Shown piece after piece: positions 7,896 to 14,253 of a stretch of 15,225 bases of DNA; the first letter of the stretch is position 1, and each line of letters opens with the position of its first letter. Location: positions 1 to 15,225 of the forward strand of contig CACXDF010000239.1 of NCBI GenBank assembly GCA_902766325.1. Direction: 5' to 3'. Source of the stretch: an uncultured Eubacteriales bacterium. GTDB taxonomy: Bacteria; Bacillota; Clostridia; Christensenellales; DTU072. The notes under the pieces were generated by a model that was not told where the DNA came from, ran no database searches, and worked only from the letters and a program-made list of their open reading frames with translations. Position numbers and translations under genes: made by a program.

Positions 7896-9986
7896 ATGCA
7901 TACTTCCGTTCAGAAAAAAATCGTTAAATTCGTCTTGCTTACCGTTCTGGTGGCGTTAATGACGGTGATTTCCGTGACGGCGCTGGCCGCTTGCGGAGAA
8001 ATAAGGTACGACTATTACGTCCTTACGACCGCGGACAACGGAGACGGGACGCTTACCGTGACCGCTTGCACCGTCGTTAAAGACAAACCGGTCGTGATCC
8101 CCGCCGAGCACAACGGTAAAAAGGTCGTCGCACTCGGAGACGGAAGCAAAAACGTTTTCAGCGGGTGCGAATTCACGACGTTGATCGTGGAAGCGGGAGT
8201 CAAAACCATCAGCGATAACGCTTGTTTGAACTGGTCTACGCTTAAAACGCTGGAACTGAACGAAGGATTAGAGAGGATCGGCGCGAAAGCCTTTGCCGGA
8301 TGCACTGCTTTAAAGGATATAAAAGTTCCTAAATCGGTCACGAGTATCGGCGAAGAAGCCTTCGAGGATACCGCTTGGTACGAAGAGCAATCGAACGGTA
8401 AGATCATCTACGTCGGCAGCTTTTTGTATGAATTCAAAGGCAATATGGCCCCGAACACCGAATTGACGGATATCCAAGCCGACACCAAGTATATTTCGGA
8501 TTATGCTTTTTCCGATTGCAGCGGTCTTAAGTCTATCGTCTTGCCCGCAGGTCTCCAAAAGATCGGCGCAAACGCTTTTTCCGGATGTACGTCTTTGGAG
8601 TCTATCGACATTCCCGCGTCCGTCAACAGCGTGGGAGAAAAGGCCTTTGCCGGTTGTACGCTCCTGAGTAGCGTACATATTCCCGCCGGGATCGGCTCCG
8701 TTGCTCCGTCGATGTTCTACGATTGTTGCGGCTTAAATAACGTCGTTATCGACAACGGTATCGAATCCGTCGGAGACGCCGCATTCGAAAACTGTATCGG
8801 GCTCATCGATATCGATCTGCCCGCCTCGATGAAAGGAATCGGGAATGACGCTTTTAAGAACTGCGTCAAATTGCAGACGGTCACCAATGCGCAAAACATA
8901 GAAAAGGTAGGAGACGGCGCGTTCGATAACTGCATTTCTCTTACTTCCTGCGTCTTATCCGAACAAACCAAAGAGATCGGAGAGGGCGCCTTCAATAACT
9001 GCGTTTCCATCGAAGAGGTAGAACTGCCCGCAAAGACCGAATCCGTCGGCGCGTCCGCATTCAATAACTGTATCAACATCGAAAAGATCATCATTGAACG
9101 GAATGGCGACGATAAGGTTTCCCTTTCTTTCGGTTCGGATGCCTTTAATAACTGTTTTAAGTTAAGCGGCATATATATCGACGACCTCGACGCCTGGTGC
9201 GGATATGCGTTTGGAAATGCGCTTTCCAATCCTCTTTATCAGGCCGGGAAACTGCTGCTTAATAACGAAGAAGTGACCGAACTTACCGTATCTCAGAACG
9301 TCAAAAAGATCGGCGCGTACGCCTTCGTCAACGGTCGTTTCGATAAAGCGACTCTTCCGGCCGGCCTCGAAAAGATCGGCGCGTCCGCATTCAAAGGATG
9401 CCTGCTGCTAAAGAACGGCGGCGTGTATATCGACGATCTCGATAAGTGGTGCGGGATCGAATTCGAGGATGCCGAGTCCAATCCGCTTTTTTACGGCGAA
9501 AAGTTGTTTGCCGCGGGACAGGAAGTAGAAGAACCCGTTCTTTCCGAAAACGTGACGAAGATCAATTCTTATGCGTTCTGCAACTGCCTGTCTCTCAAAA
9601 AGATCACCATTCCCAAGACGGTGGAAAGCGTCGGTAAGTCGGCTTTCAGCGGTTGCGCCCATCTTGCGGCGATCAATATCGATTTCGGCGAACAGCCGGA
9701 AGAGTGGGACGCCGATTGGGACGAGTTCTGCGGTACCGAAGTGGAAGGCGGCGTCGTGATCGACTGGACGGGAGAAAAGAAGGTCAAACTGACTACCAAT
9801 ACCATCATGGCTATCGTCGTCGGCGGCATTTTGGTCGTCGTTGTGATCGTCCTGCTCGTCATGTGGGGTATCCGTAAGATCAAAAAGAAGATCCGCAGTA
9901 AAAATGCTCCGGTCGAAGAAAAGAAAGAAGAGCCGGAACAGAAGATCGCTCCGGAAGAAGCGTCCTCCGAGGACAAAGCGGAATAG
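7896..9986 (+). CDS. BspA-like leucine-rich-repeat surface protein
   Basis: The 696-residue product begins with a signal peptide (1-32) whose end reads LAAC-G, a possible lipobox with Cys33. From about 70 to 595 it is built of BspA/TpLRR (LRR_5) repeats of the form IGxxAFxxCxxLxxIxIPxxVxx, at least a dozen copies. Two longer inserted modules, each starting YIDDLDxWCG (about 427 and 511) and containing SNPL(Y/F), are about 84 residues apart and resemble modules known in other BspA-like proteins. A TM segment (about 636-658) follows, then a basic stretch KIKKKIRSK and a Glu/Lys-rich cytosolic tail. BspA-like proteins bind host or matrix proteins or neighbouring cells; the target cannot be told here. 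Having both a lipobox and a C-terminal TM is odd, and the Cys may simply follow an ordinary signal-peptidase I site. It is monocistronic, with its own promoter and terminator. Confidence 0.9.
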   Translation: MHTSVQKKIVKFVLLTVLVALMTVISVTALAACGEIRYDYYVLTTADNGDGTLTVTACTVVKDKPVVIPAEHNGKKVVALGDGSKNVFSGCEFTTLIVEAGVKTISDNACLNWSTLKTLELNEGLERIGAKAFAGCTALKDIKVPKSVTSIGEEAFEDTAWYEEQSNGKIIYVGSFLYEFKGNMAPNTELTDIQADTKYISDYAFSDCSGLKSIVLPAGLQKIGANAFSGCTSLESIDIPASVNSVGEKAFAGCTLLSSVHIPAGIGSVAPSMFYDCCGLNNVVIDNGIESVGDAAFENCIGLIDIDLPASMKGIGNDAFKNCVKLQTVTNAQNIEKVGDGAFDNCISLTSCVLSEQTKEIGEGAFNNCVSIEEVELPAKTESVGASAFNNCINIEKIIIERNGDDKVSLSFGSDAFNNCFKLSGIYIDDLDAWCGYAFGNALSNPLYQAGKLLLNNEEVTELTVSQNVKKIGAYAFVNGRFDKATLPAGLEKIGASAFKGCLLLKNGGVYIDDLDKWCGIEFEDAESNPLFYGEKLFAAGQEVEEPVLSENVTKINSYAFCNCLSLKKITIPKTVESVGKSAFSGCAHLAAINIDFGEQPEEWDADWDEFCGTEVEGGVVIDWTGEKKVKLTTNTIMAIVVGGILVVVVIVLLVMWGIRKIKKKIRSKNAPVEEKKEEPEQKIAPEEASSEDKAE

Positions 9987-10016
9987 CCTTTGATCCCGAT
10001 CAATAACAAAGCAGAG

Positions 10017-10049
10017 CCCCGTAAAGCATGTTTTACGGGGTTTTCTTTT
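10017..10049 (+). terminator. Rho-independent terminator after the LRR gene
   Basis: CCCCGTAAA (10017-10025) pairs perfectly with TTTACGGGG (10032-10040) around a 6-base loop, followed by a T-rich run TTTTCTTTT (10041-10049). It lies about 30 bases after the LRR stop and separates that gene from the asnS operon. Confidence 0.92.
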
Positions 10050-10097
10050 GGCAAAGATGTTATTTTATTCATATAAAATAAAAGCAAATGGTCTCGC

Positions 10098-10134
10098 TTG
10101 CTTGCGCTTTTTATAAAAAATATGATAATATAAT
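10098..10134 (+). promoter_or_regulatory. Promoter of the asnS operon
   Basis: TTGCTT (10098-10103), 17 bp, TATGAT (10121-10126) is a good promoter; an overlapping TATAAT (10129-10134) is a second possible -10, but its best upstream hexamer TTGCGC gives a 21-bp spacer. The leader to the ATG at 10163 is about 30 bases, too short for a T-box riboswitch. The ribosome site AGAAGG lies 7 bases before the start. Confidence 0.7.
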
Positions 10135-10162
10135 AAAAAATTATTTGTCGAGAAGGTAAAAA

Positions 10163-11536
10163 ATGAAACATACCGACATCAAAGAAATATTGGAAAAGAA
10201 GCACACGGGCGAGAGCCTGACCGTTTGCGGATGGGTCCGTACGAGCAGAGACTCCAAGAATATGGCCTTTTTGGAACTGAACGACGGCACCAGTCTCGAT
10301 CGACTTCAGATCGTCATCAACAAAGAAGTCATCGCCGACGTCGCTCCTTTTATGAAACTGGGTTCGGCCCTGAAGGTCGAAGGCAAAGTCGTGCCGTCCG
10401 TCGCCCGCGAAGGGGGCGTGGAACTGGACGCAGACTCCATCGTCGTCCTCGGCGATTGCCCGGCCGATTATCCCCTGCAAAAAAAGAGACATACGCTCGA
10501 ATATCTGAGGACGATCCCTCACTTACGTTTACGGACCAATACCTTCAACGCCGTTTTTCGGGTCAGGAGCGTTTTGGCCGCCGCTTTGCACGAGTTTTTC
10601 CAAAGCAGAAATTTCGTATACGTCAATACGCCGCTGATCACCGGTAGCGACTGCGAAGGCGCGGGAGAAATGTTCCGCGTGACGACGCACGGTTATAAGA
10701 CGGACGCCAAGACGGAAGAAGAATATTACGCCACCGATTTCTTCGGCAAGAAAGCCGGTCTTTCCGTTTCCGGCCAGTTGGAAGGAGAAGTGTGCGCGAT
10801 GGCTTTCGGCAAGATATACACCTTCGGACCTTCTTTCCGCGCCGAAAACAGCAATACGCCAAGGCACGTCGCCGAATTCTGGCACATCGAGCCGGAGATC
10901 GCGTTCGCCGACCTGAACGACGTGCTTGCGCTTGCCGAAGATATGTTCCGTTCGGTCGTGGGAACGGTACTGAAAAAGTGCCCGACCGAGATCGACTTTT
11001 TCGAACAGCATTTTGAAAAAGGTCTTCATCAAAAGCTGGAAGACGCCATTAAAGAAGATTTTGCCATTCTCGATTACACCGATGCGATCGAGATCCTGAA
11101 AAACAGCGGAGAGACCTTCCAATATCCCGTATATTGGGGCTGTGATCTGCAGACGGAGCACGAACGCTACATCACCGAAAAACACTTTAAAAAGCCCGTT
11201 TTCGTCATCAACTATCCGAAGGAGATCAAATCTTTCTATATGAAGCAGAACCCCGACGGGAAGACGGTGGCTGCCAGCGACTTGCTTGTGCCCGGCGTAG
11301 GCGAGATCATCGGCGGAAGCGAAAGAGAAGCCGACTACGATAAGCTCCTTTCCGCTATGAAAGCGCGCAACATGGATATCTCGGCTTATAAAGATTATCT
11401 CGAATTGAGAAAGTTCGGTTCGACGCCGCACGGCGGTTTCGGATTAGGCTTTGAAAGAATACTGATGTACGTGACCGGTATGAGCAACATCCGCGACGTC
11501 ATCCTGTATCCTCGCACCGTCAACAACTTGTATTGA
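10163..11536 (+). CDS. asnS: Asparaginyl-tRNA synthetase
   Basis: Class II aminoacyl-tRNA synthetase (EC 6.1.1.22) that joins asparagine to tRNA-Asn in the cytosol using ATP. The 457 residues match the usual bacterial AsnRS length (about 460). An OB-fold anticodon-binding domain occupies about 15-100 (VCGWVRTSRDSKNMAFLELN is typical). The catalytic domain holds the motif 1 region with FVYVNTPLITGSDCEGAGEMF-like sequence (151-171), motif 2 FGPSFRAENSNTPRHVAEFW (221-240) and motif 3 GFGLGFERI (425-433). The RAENSNTxRHxAEFW signature and the IEPEIAF that follows favour AsnRS over AspRS. The C-terminus reads YPRTVNNLY where many AsnRS have FPRTPGNAEF, a minor variation. It is first in an operon with a phosphodiesterase-like gene and asnA, which makes its substrate. 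Confidence 0.96.
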   Translation: MKHTDIKEILEKKHTGESLTVCGWVRTSRDSKNMAFLELNDGTSLDRLQIVINKEVIADVAPFMKLGSALKVEGKVVPSVAREGGVELDADSIVVLGDCPADYPLQKKRHTLEYLRTIPHLRLRTNTFNAVFRVRSVLAAALHEFFQSRNFVYVNTPLITGSDCEGAGEMFRVTTHGYKTDAKTEEEYYATDFFGKKAGLSVSGQLEGEVCAMAFGKIYTFGPSFRAENSNTPRHVAEFWHIEPEIAFADLNDVLALAEDMFRSVVGTVLKKCPTEIDFFEQHFEKGLHQKLEDAIKEDFAILDYTDAIEILKNSGETFQYPVYWGCDLQTEHERYITEKHFKKPVFVINYPKEIKSFYMKQNPDGKTVAASDLLVPGVGEIIGGSEREADYDKLLSAMKARNMDISAYKDYLELRKFGSTPHGGFGLGFERILMYVTGMSNIRDVILYPRTVNNLY

Positions 11537-11539
11537 TAA

Positions 11540-12343
11540 ATGAAAAAGCTGACCCAAAAGCAAACGCTTGTTATCGTCTTGATCGCATTTTTATCGGTCG
11601 TCGCCGCTCTCGGAACGGCAGGAGGCATCATTTTGTTTACGCCTAAATCCAATCCCGAATACGTCGCTCATCGAGGCTTGAGCGGATATTATCCCGATAA
11701 TACGGCGGCTTCCTTTACCGCCGCGGCAACGAATCAAAAGATCTACGGTATCGAAACGGACATTCGCATGACCGTCGACGGATATCTGGTTTGTTCTCAC
11801 GACGCCGACGCCGTTTTCGTTGACGGAACCAAGCGGAAAGTGGAAGAAAGCACGTTTGCCGAACTGACCGAAAAGCCGCTCCAAAACACCAAAACGCAGG
11901 ACGAAGCCGTCGTTTGTACCTTTAAGGAATATCTTTCCATCTGCAAAAAAGGTAATAAGATCGCCGTGGTGGAGCTGAAGGACGTCTTCACCGAAGAGAT
12001 GGTCGCACAGGTGCTCGCCGAGATCGACGAGGCGTACGACCGCAAAAAGTGCGTTTTCATCGCTTTCGATTACGACAGTTTGTATCGGGTGCGTCTCGCT
12101 TATCCCGAGGCGGAATTACAATATCTTTCCAGCAAAAAGAACGATCCCCGTTTTAAAGAGTGTCTGGAAAAAGGCATTTCCATCGACGTGCATTACGGCG
12201 CGGCAAGCGGAACGCTGGTCAAGAAGTTCCACAAAAAGGGTTTAAAAGTCAACGTTTGGACGGTCAACGACGCTTCTACGAAAAACAAAGTCCGTCGTTA
12301 CGGAGTGGACTTTATTACCAGCAACTTTTTTTACGAAAACTAA
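11540..12343 (+). CDS. Membrane-anchored glycerophosphodiester phosphodiesterase-like protein
   Basis: The 267-residue product has one N-terminal TM (about 9-33) and then a GDPD-type TIM-barrel domain, probably outside the membrane. Family motifs are present: HRG (44-46), IETD (71-74, metal ligands), SHD (86-88, second catalytic His), VELK (144-147, metal ligand), VNVWTVND (237-244) and a final FITSN. GDPD enzymes split glycerophosphodiesters into glycerol-3-phosphate and an alcohol, using a metal ion and two His. The usual PEN motif after HRG reads PDN (52-54), a conservative change; the catalytic His pair and metal ligands remain, so activity is likely. The gene lies 3 bases after asnS with no clear ribosome site, suggesting translational coupling. 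Substrate might be phospholipid headgroup or teichoic-acid material; its link with the asparagine genes is not explained. Confidence 0.9.
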   Translation: MKKLTQKQTLVIVLIAFLSVVAALGTAGGIILFTPKSNPEYVAHRGLSGYYPDNTAASFTAAATNQKIYGIETDIRMTVDGYLVCSHDADAVFVDGTKRKVEESTFAELTEKPLQNTKTQDEAVVCTFKEYLSICKKGNKIAVVELKDVFTEEMVAQVLAEIDEAYDRKKCVFIAFDYDSLYRVRLAYPEAELQYLSSKKNDPRFKECLEKGISIDVHYGAASGTLVKKFHKKGLKVNVWTVNDASTKNKVRRYGVDFITSNFFYEN

Positions 12344-12375
12344 AAGAAAAATAACCAGTAAGGCGGAAAAATAAT

Positions 12376-13377
12376 ATGTTGATCATTCCGAAAAACTACA
12401 ACGACACGCTCAGCTATCGCGACACGCAAAAGGCGATCAAATTCGTTCGTGACACGTTTGAGAAAAAACTGTGCGCGGCGTTGAACCTGGAGCGCGTCAG
12501 CGCCCCTCTTTTCGTCGTTGCGGGCGAAGGCATCAACGACGATCTCAACGGCACCGAAAGAGCGGTCGATTTCGATATTTTGAACATCAAGGACGTTACG
12601 GCGCAGATCGTGCACAGTTTGGCCAAGTGGAAACGTCTCAGTTTGAAGAATTACGGCTTTAACGCGGGCGAAGGCTTATATACCAATATGAACGCCATTC
12701 GCCGCGACGAAGAACCCGACAATATCCACTCCATTTACGTCGATCAGTGGGATTGGGAAAAGGTCATCACTCGCGAGCAGCGTACCATTCCGTACTTGAA
12801 GACGGTCGTTTGCGACATTGTGAACGCCATTTGCGATACGCTGGACGAAGTGAAAAAGTTGTATCCCAATACCGTTACGTTGAAAAGAGAAGTCACTTTC
12901 ATCACGTCGCAGGAATTGGAAGATAAGTACCCCGATCTCACCCCCAAGCAGAGAGAAGACGCCTTCGTAAAAGAGCATAAGACGGTCTTTGTGATGCAGA
13001 TCGGCGATAAATTAAAGAGCGGCGTTCCGCACGACGGCAGGGCCCCCGACTACGACGACTGGGCGCTCAACGGCGATATCCTGTTTTGGAACGACGTGCT
13101 CGGTATCGCTTTTGAAGTCAGCTCCATGGGTATTCGCGTCGACGAAAAATCTCTTGCCGAGCAACTGGAAAAAGCCGGATGTCCGGAAAGAAAAGAATTG
13201 ATGTATCATAAAAAACTGCTCGCCGGAGAGCTTCCTCTTTCGGTCGGCGGCGGCATCGGTCAATCCCGCCTCTGTATGCTCCTCTTGGGCAAGGCGCACC
13301 TTGGAGAAGTCCACGCTTCCATCTGGCCCAAAGATATGGTGGAAGAGTGTAAAAAGAACGGCATTAAGTTGCTGTAA
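12376..13377 (+). CDS. asnA: Aspartate-ammonia ligase (asparagine synthetase A)
   Basis: AsnA (EC 6.3.1.1) makes asparagine from aspartate and ammonia, using ATP and releasing AMP and PPi; unlike AsnB it does not use glutamine. The length, 333 residues, matches the family (about 330). Conserved stretches include VSAPLFV (41-47), [16 protein letters not shown] (52-67), [13 protein letters not shown] (119-131), and the C-terminal [28 protein letters not shown] (290-317, given here as the region with its GIGQSRL core). The fold is related to class II tRNA synthetases of the AspRS/AsnRS type. The ribosome site AAGGCGG (12360-12366) sits 9 bases before the ATG. It is last in the operon with asnS, so asparagine synthesis and tRNA charging are co-expressed; ammonia use fits an anaerobe in an ammonia-rich habitat. 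Confidence 0.97.
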   Translation: MLIIPKNYNDTLSYRDTQKAIKFVRDTFEKKLCAALNLERVSAPLFVVAGEGINDDLNGTERAVDFDILNIKDVTAQIVHSLAKWKRLSLKNYGFNAGEGLYTNMNAIRRDEEPDNIHSIYVDQWDWEKVITREQRTIPYLKTVVCDIVNAICDTLDEVKKLYPNTVTLKREVTFITSQELEDKYPDLTPKQREDAFVKEHKTVFVMQIGDKLKSGVPHDGRAPDYDDWALNGDILFWNDVLGIAFEVSSMGIRVDEKSLAEQLEKAGCPERKELMYHKKLLAGELPLSVGGGIGQSRLCMLLLGKAHLGEVHASIWPKDMVEECKKNGIKLL

Positions 13378-13390
13378 GCAGTTTAAACTA

Positions 13391-13430
13391 ATAAAAAAGA
13401 CGTGGAAATGTTGTCCACGTCTTTTTTTAT
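13391..13430. terminator. Bidirectional hairpin terminator between asnA and the XRE gene
   Basis: GACGTGGA (13399-13406) pairs with TCCACGTC (13414-13421) around a 7-base loop; the stem is flanked by an A run (13393-13398) and a T run (13422-13428), so it can terminate in both directions. It ends the asnS-asnA operon on the plus strand and lies just past the stop of the convergent XRE-type gene. Confidence 0.9.
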
Positions 13431-13444
13431 TTTGGGAAATGTAT

Positions 13445-13666
13445 TTAAGAATAGTTGTCGCTCAAGCCCAATATATAATCAGAGGAAAGATCTAAGGCTT
13501 TGCATAGTTTTGCAAAAGTGTCCAGTTTTGGTAGCTTTTTTGTCGTACAGTATTGTGTAATCATCTCGGGAGATACGCCTACCTTGTCGCCAATTTCAGC
13601 CATGGTTAAATGACTGTTTTTTATTTCTTCGCTTAATCTTTTTTTGATTATATCGTACGTATCCAT
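13445..13666 (-). CDS. Small XRE-family transcriptional regulator
   Basis: The 73-residue protein is a single Cro/CI-type helix-turn-helix domain: helix 2 at about TMAEIGDKVG (21-30), turn, recognition helix SPEMITQYC (32-40), then the typical LPKLDTFAKLCKALDLSSDYILGL (45-68 region; key residues P46, L52-A56, L58, Y64-L66). It has no extra domain, so it is likely a compact dimeric repressor. The ribosome site GAAGGAG (13687-13681 on the minus strand) is about 14 bases from the ATG, slightly far. It diverges from the two zinc-finger genes, and the shared upstream region carries two operator-like sites, which strongly suggests that it controls itself and its neighbours. The minus-strand promoter is unclear: TAGAAT (13700-13695) is a possible -10, but the nearest TTGTCA is 22 bp away. 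Confidence 0.9.
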   Translation of the reverse strand: MDTYDIIKKRLSEEIKNSHLTMAEIGDKVGVSPEMITQYCTTKKLPKLDTFAKLCKALDLSSDYILGLSDNYS

Positions 13667-13697
13667 AGTTTTTTATTCTTCTCCTTCTTTCGCCATT

Positions 13698-13711
13698 CTA
13701 ACCGTTGGTTA
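13698..13711. promoter_or_regulatory. Operator-like site 1 (near the XRE gene)
   Basis: CTAACCGTTGGTTA contains the dyad TAACC-N3-GGTTA (13699-13711), the size and form expected for a homodimeric HTH repressor. It overlaps the possible -10 (TAGAAT) of the minus-strand XRE gene, so binding would give autorepression. It is the exact reverse complement of site 2. Confidence 0.7.
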
Positions 13712-13721
13712 TCTTTTTATC

Positions 13722-13751
13722 TTGACAACTAACCAACGGTTAGCATATAAT
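13722..13751 (+). promoter_or_regulatory. Promoter of the zinc-finger gene pair
   Basis: TTGACA (13722-13727), 18 bp, TATAAT (13746-13751): both hexamers are perfect consensus. Operator-like site 2 fills the spacer, so this strong promoter should be silent while the repressor is bound. A leader of about 25 bases follows, with the ribosome site GAGGTGA before the ATG at 13783. Confidence 0.85.
13730..13743. promoter_or_regulatory. Operator-like site 2 (inside the plus-strand promoter)
   Basis: TAACCAACGGTTAG is the exact reverse complement of site 1 and contains the same TAACC-N3-GGTTA dyad. It sits between the -35 and -10 elements. The centres of the two sites (13705 and 13736) are 31 bp apart, close to three helical turns, so two bound dimers would lie on the same DNA face and could act together. 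Confidence 0.72.
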
Positions 13752-13782
13752 TAATTTCAGTAACAAATGAGGTGACGAATAT

Positions 13783-14226
13783 ATGGCATTGATAACATGT
13801 CCTAATTGTGGCAGAAAGGGAATCAGCACAAAAGCTTATTTTTGTGTTGGTTGCCATTGCCCTATAGAAAAAATAAATAGAATGTTGGATGAGATAAACG
13901 AGAAAAACAATGCAAAGCCGGTTACTGATCAAAAGGTACAGGTAAAACCAATAACGACGATACCGCCGGTATCATCTCCTATACGGTCGAAGCAAGCACA
14001 TAATGAAACAGAAAAATGTGAGCCGAAGAATAGGAAATTTGACGAGATAAAAAAAACAGAGAGCGCTTTAAAGGGTATGGCTCCAGATTATAATTATGTA
14101 AATTTGGGTGATTACTACTCTTCAAACATTGACGATGATAGTTACAGAGACGCCGAAGACTATTTAAGCGAATACAGGGATTGCCTTGACGGAATGAATG
14201 ACGATGGTTGGTTTTATCCCGATTAA
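13783..14226 (+). CDS. Zinc-ribbon protein, function unknown
   Basis: The 147-residue product starts with a zinc ribbon: CPNCG (6-10) and CVGC (21-24, with C26 next to it), following the MALI-CPxCG pattern common in small Bacillota zinc-ribbon proteins. After a short helix (about 28-43) the rest is low-complexity, charged and probably disordered, ending in an acidic, Tyr/Asp-rich tail (DDDSYRDAEDYLSEYRD and on). No TM segment or signal peptide is seen. The start is supported by GAGGTGA shortly before the ATG. Base composition is much lower in G+C than in the genes to the left. It is co-transcribed with the following SWIM gene (27 bases apart) from the operator-controlled promoter. Similar ribbons bind zinc for protein or nucleic-acid contact; nothing points to a specific role. 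Confidence 0.82.
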   Translation: MALITCPNCGRKGISTKAYFCVGCHCPIEKINRMLDEINEKNNAKPVTDQKVQVKPITTIPPVSSPIRSKQAHNETEKCEPKNRKFDEIKKTESALKGMAPDYNYVNLGDYYSSNIDDDSYRDAEDYLSEYRDCLDGMNDDGWFYPD

Positions 14227-14240
14227 CAATATGCAGGAAT

Positions 14241-14246
14241 AAGAGG
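14241..14246 (+). promoter_or_regulatory. Ribosome binding site that fixes the SWIM-gene start
   Basis: AAGAGG lies 7 bases before the ATG at 14254, a normal spacing, but only 1 base before the in-frame TTG at 14248. The ATG at 14254 is therefore the better start. Confidence 0.75.
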
Positions 14247-14253
14247 TTTGTTG

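Noticed and set aside
10050..10162. Possible T-box or other riboswitch upstream of asnS
   Set aside because: The leader from the best promoter to the ATG is only about 30 bases, and no T-box motif or stem is seen.
8015..13314. Long minus-strand open frames opposite the LRR, asnS and asnA genes
   Set aside because: They lie opposite confidently identified genes, have no ribosome sites or recognisable domains, and are explained by codon bias.
13698..13743. The inverted repeat as a terminator or transposon end
   Set aside because: There is no T run at the foot, the arms flank a promoter, and each arm is itself a dyad, so operators explain it better.
14248..14253. TTG codon at 14248 as the start of the SWIM gene
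   Set aside because: It is 1 base from the AAGAGG ribosome site, whereas the ATG at 14254 has the normal 7-base spacing.
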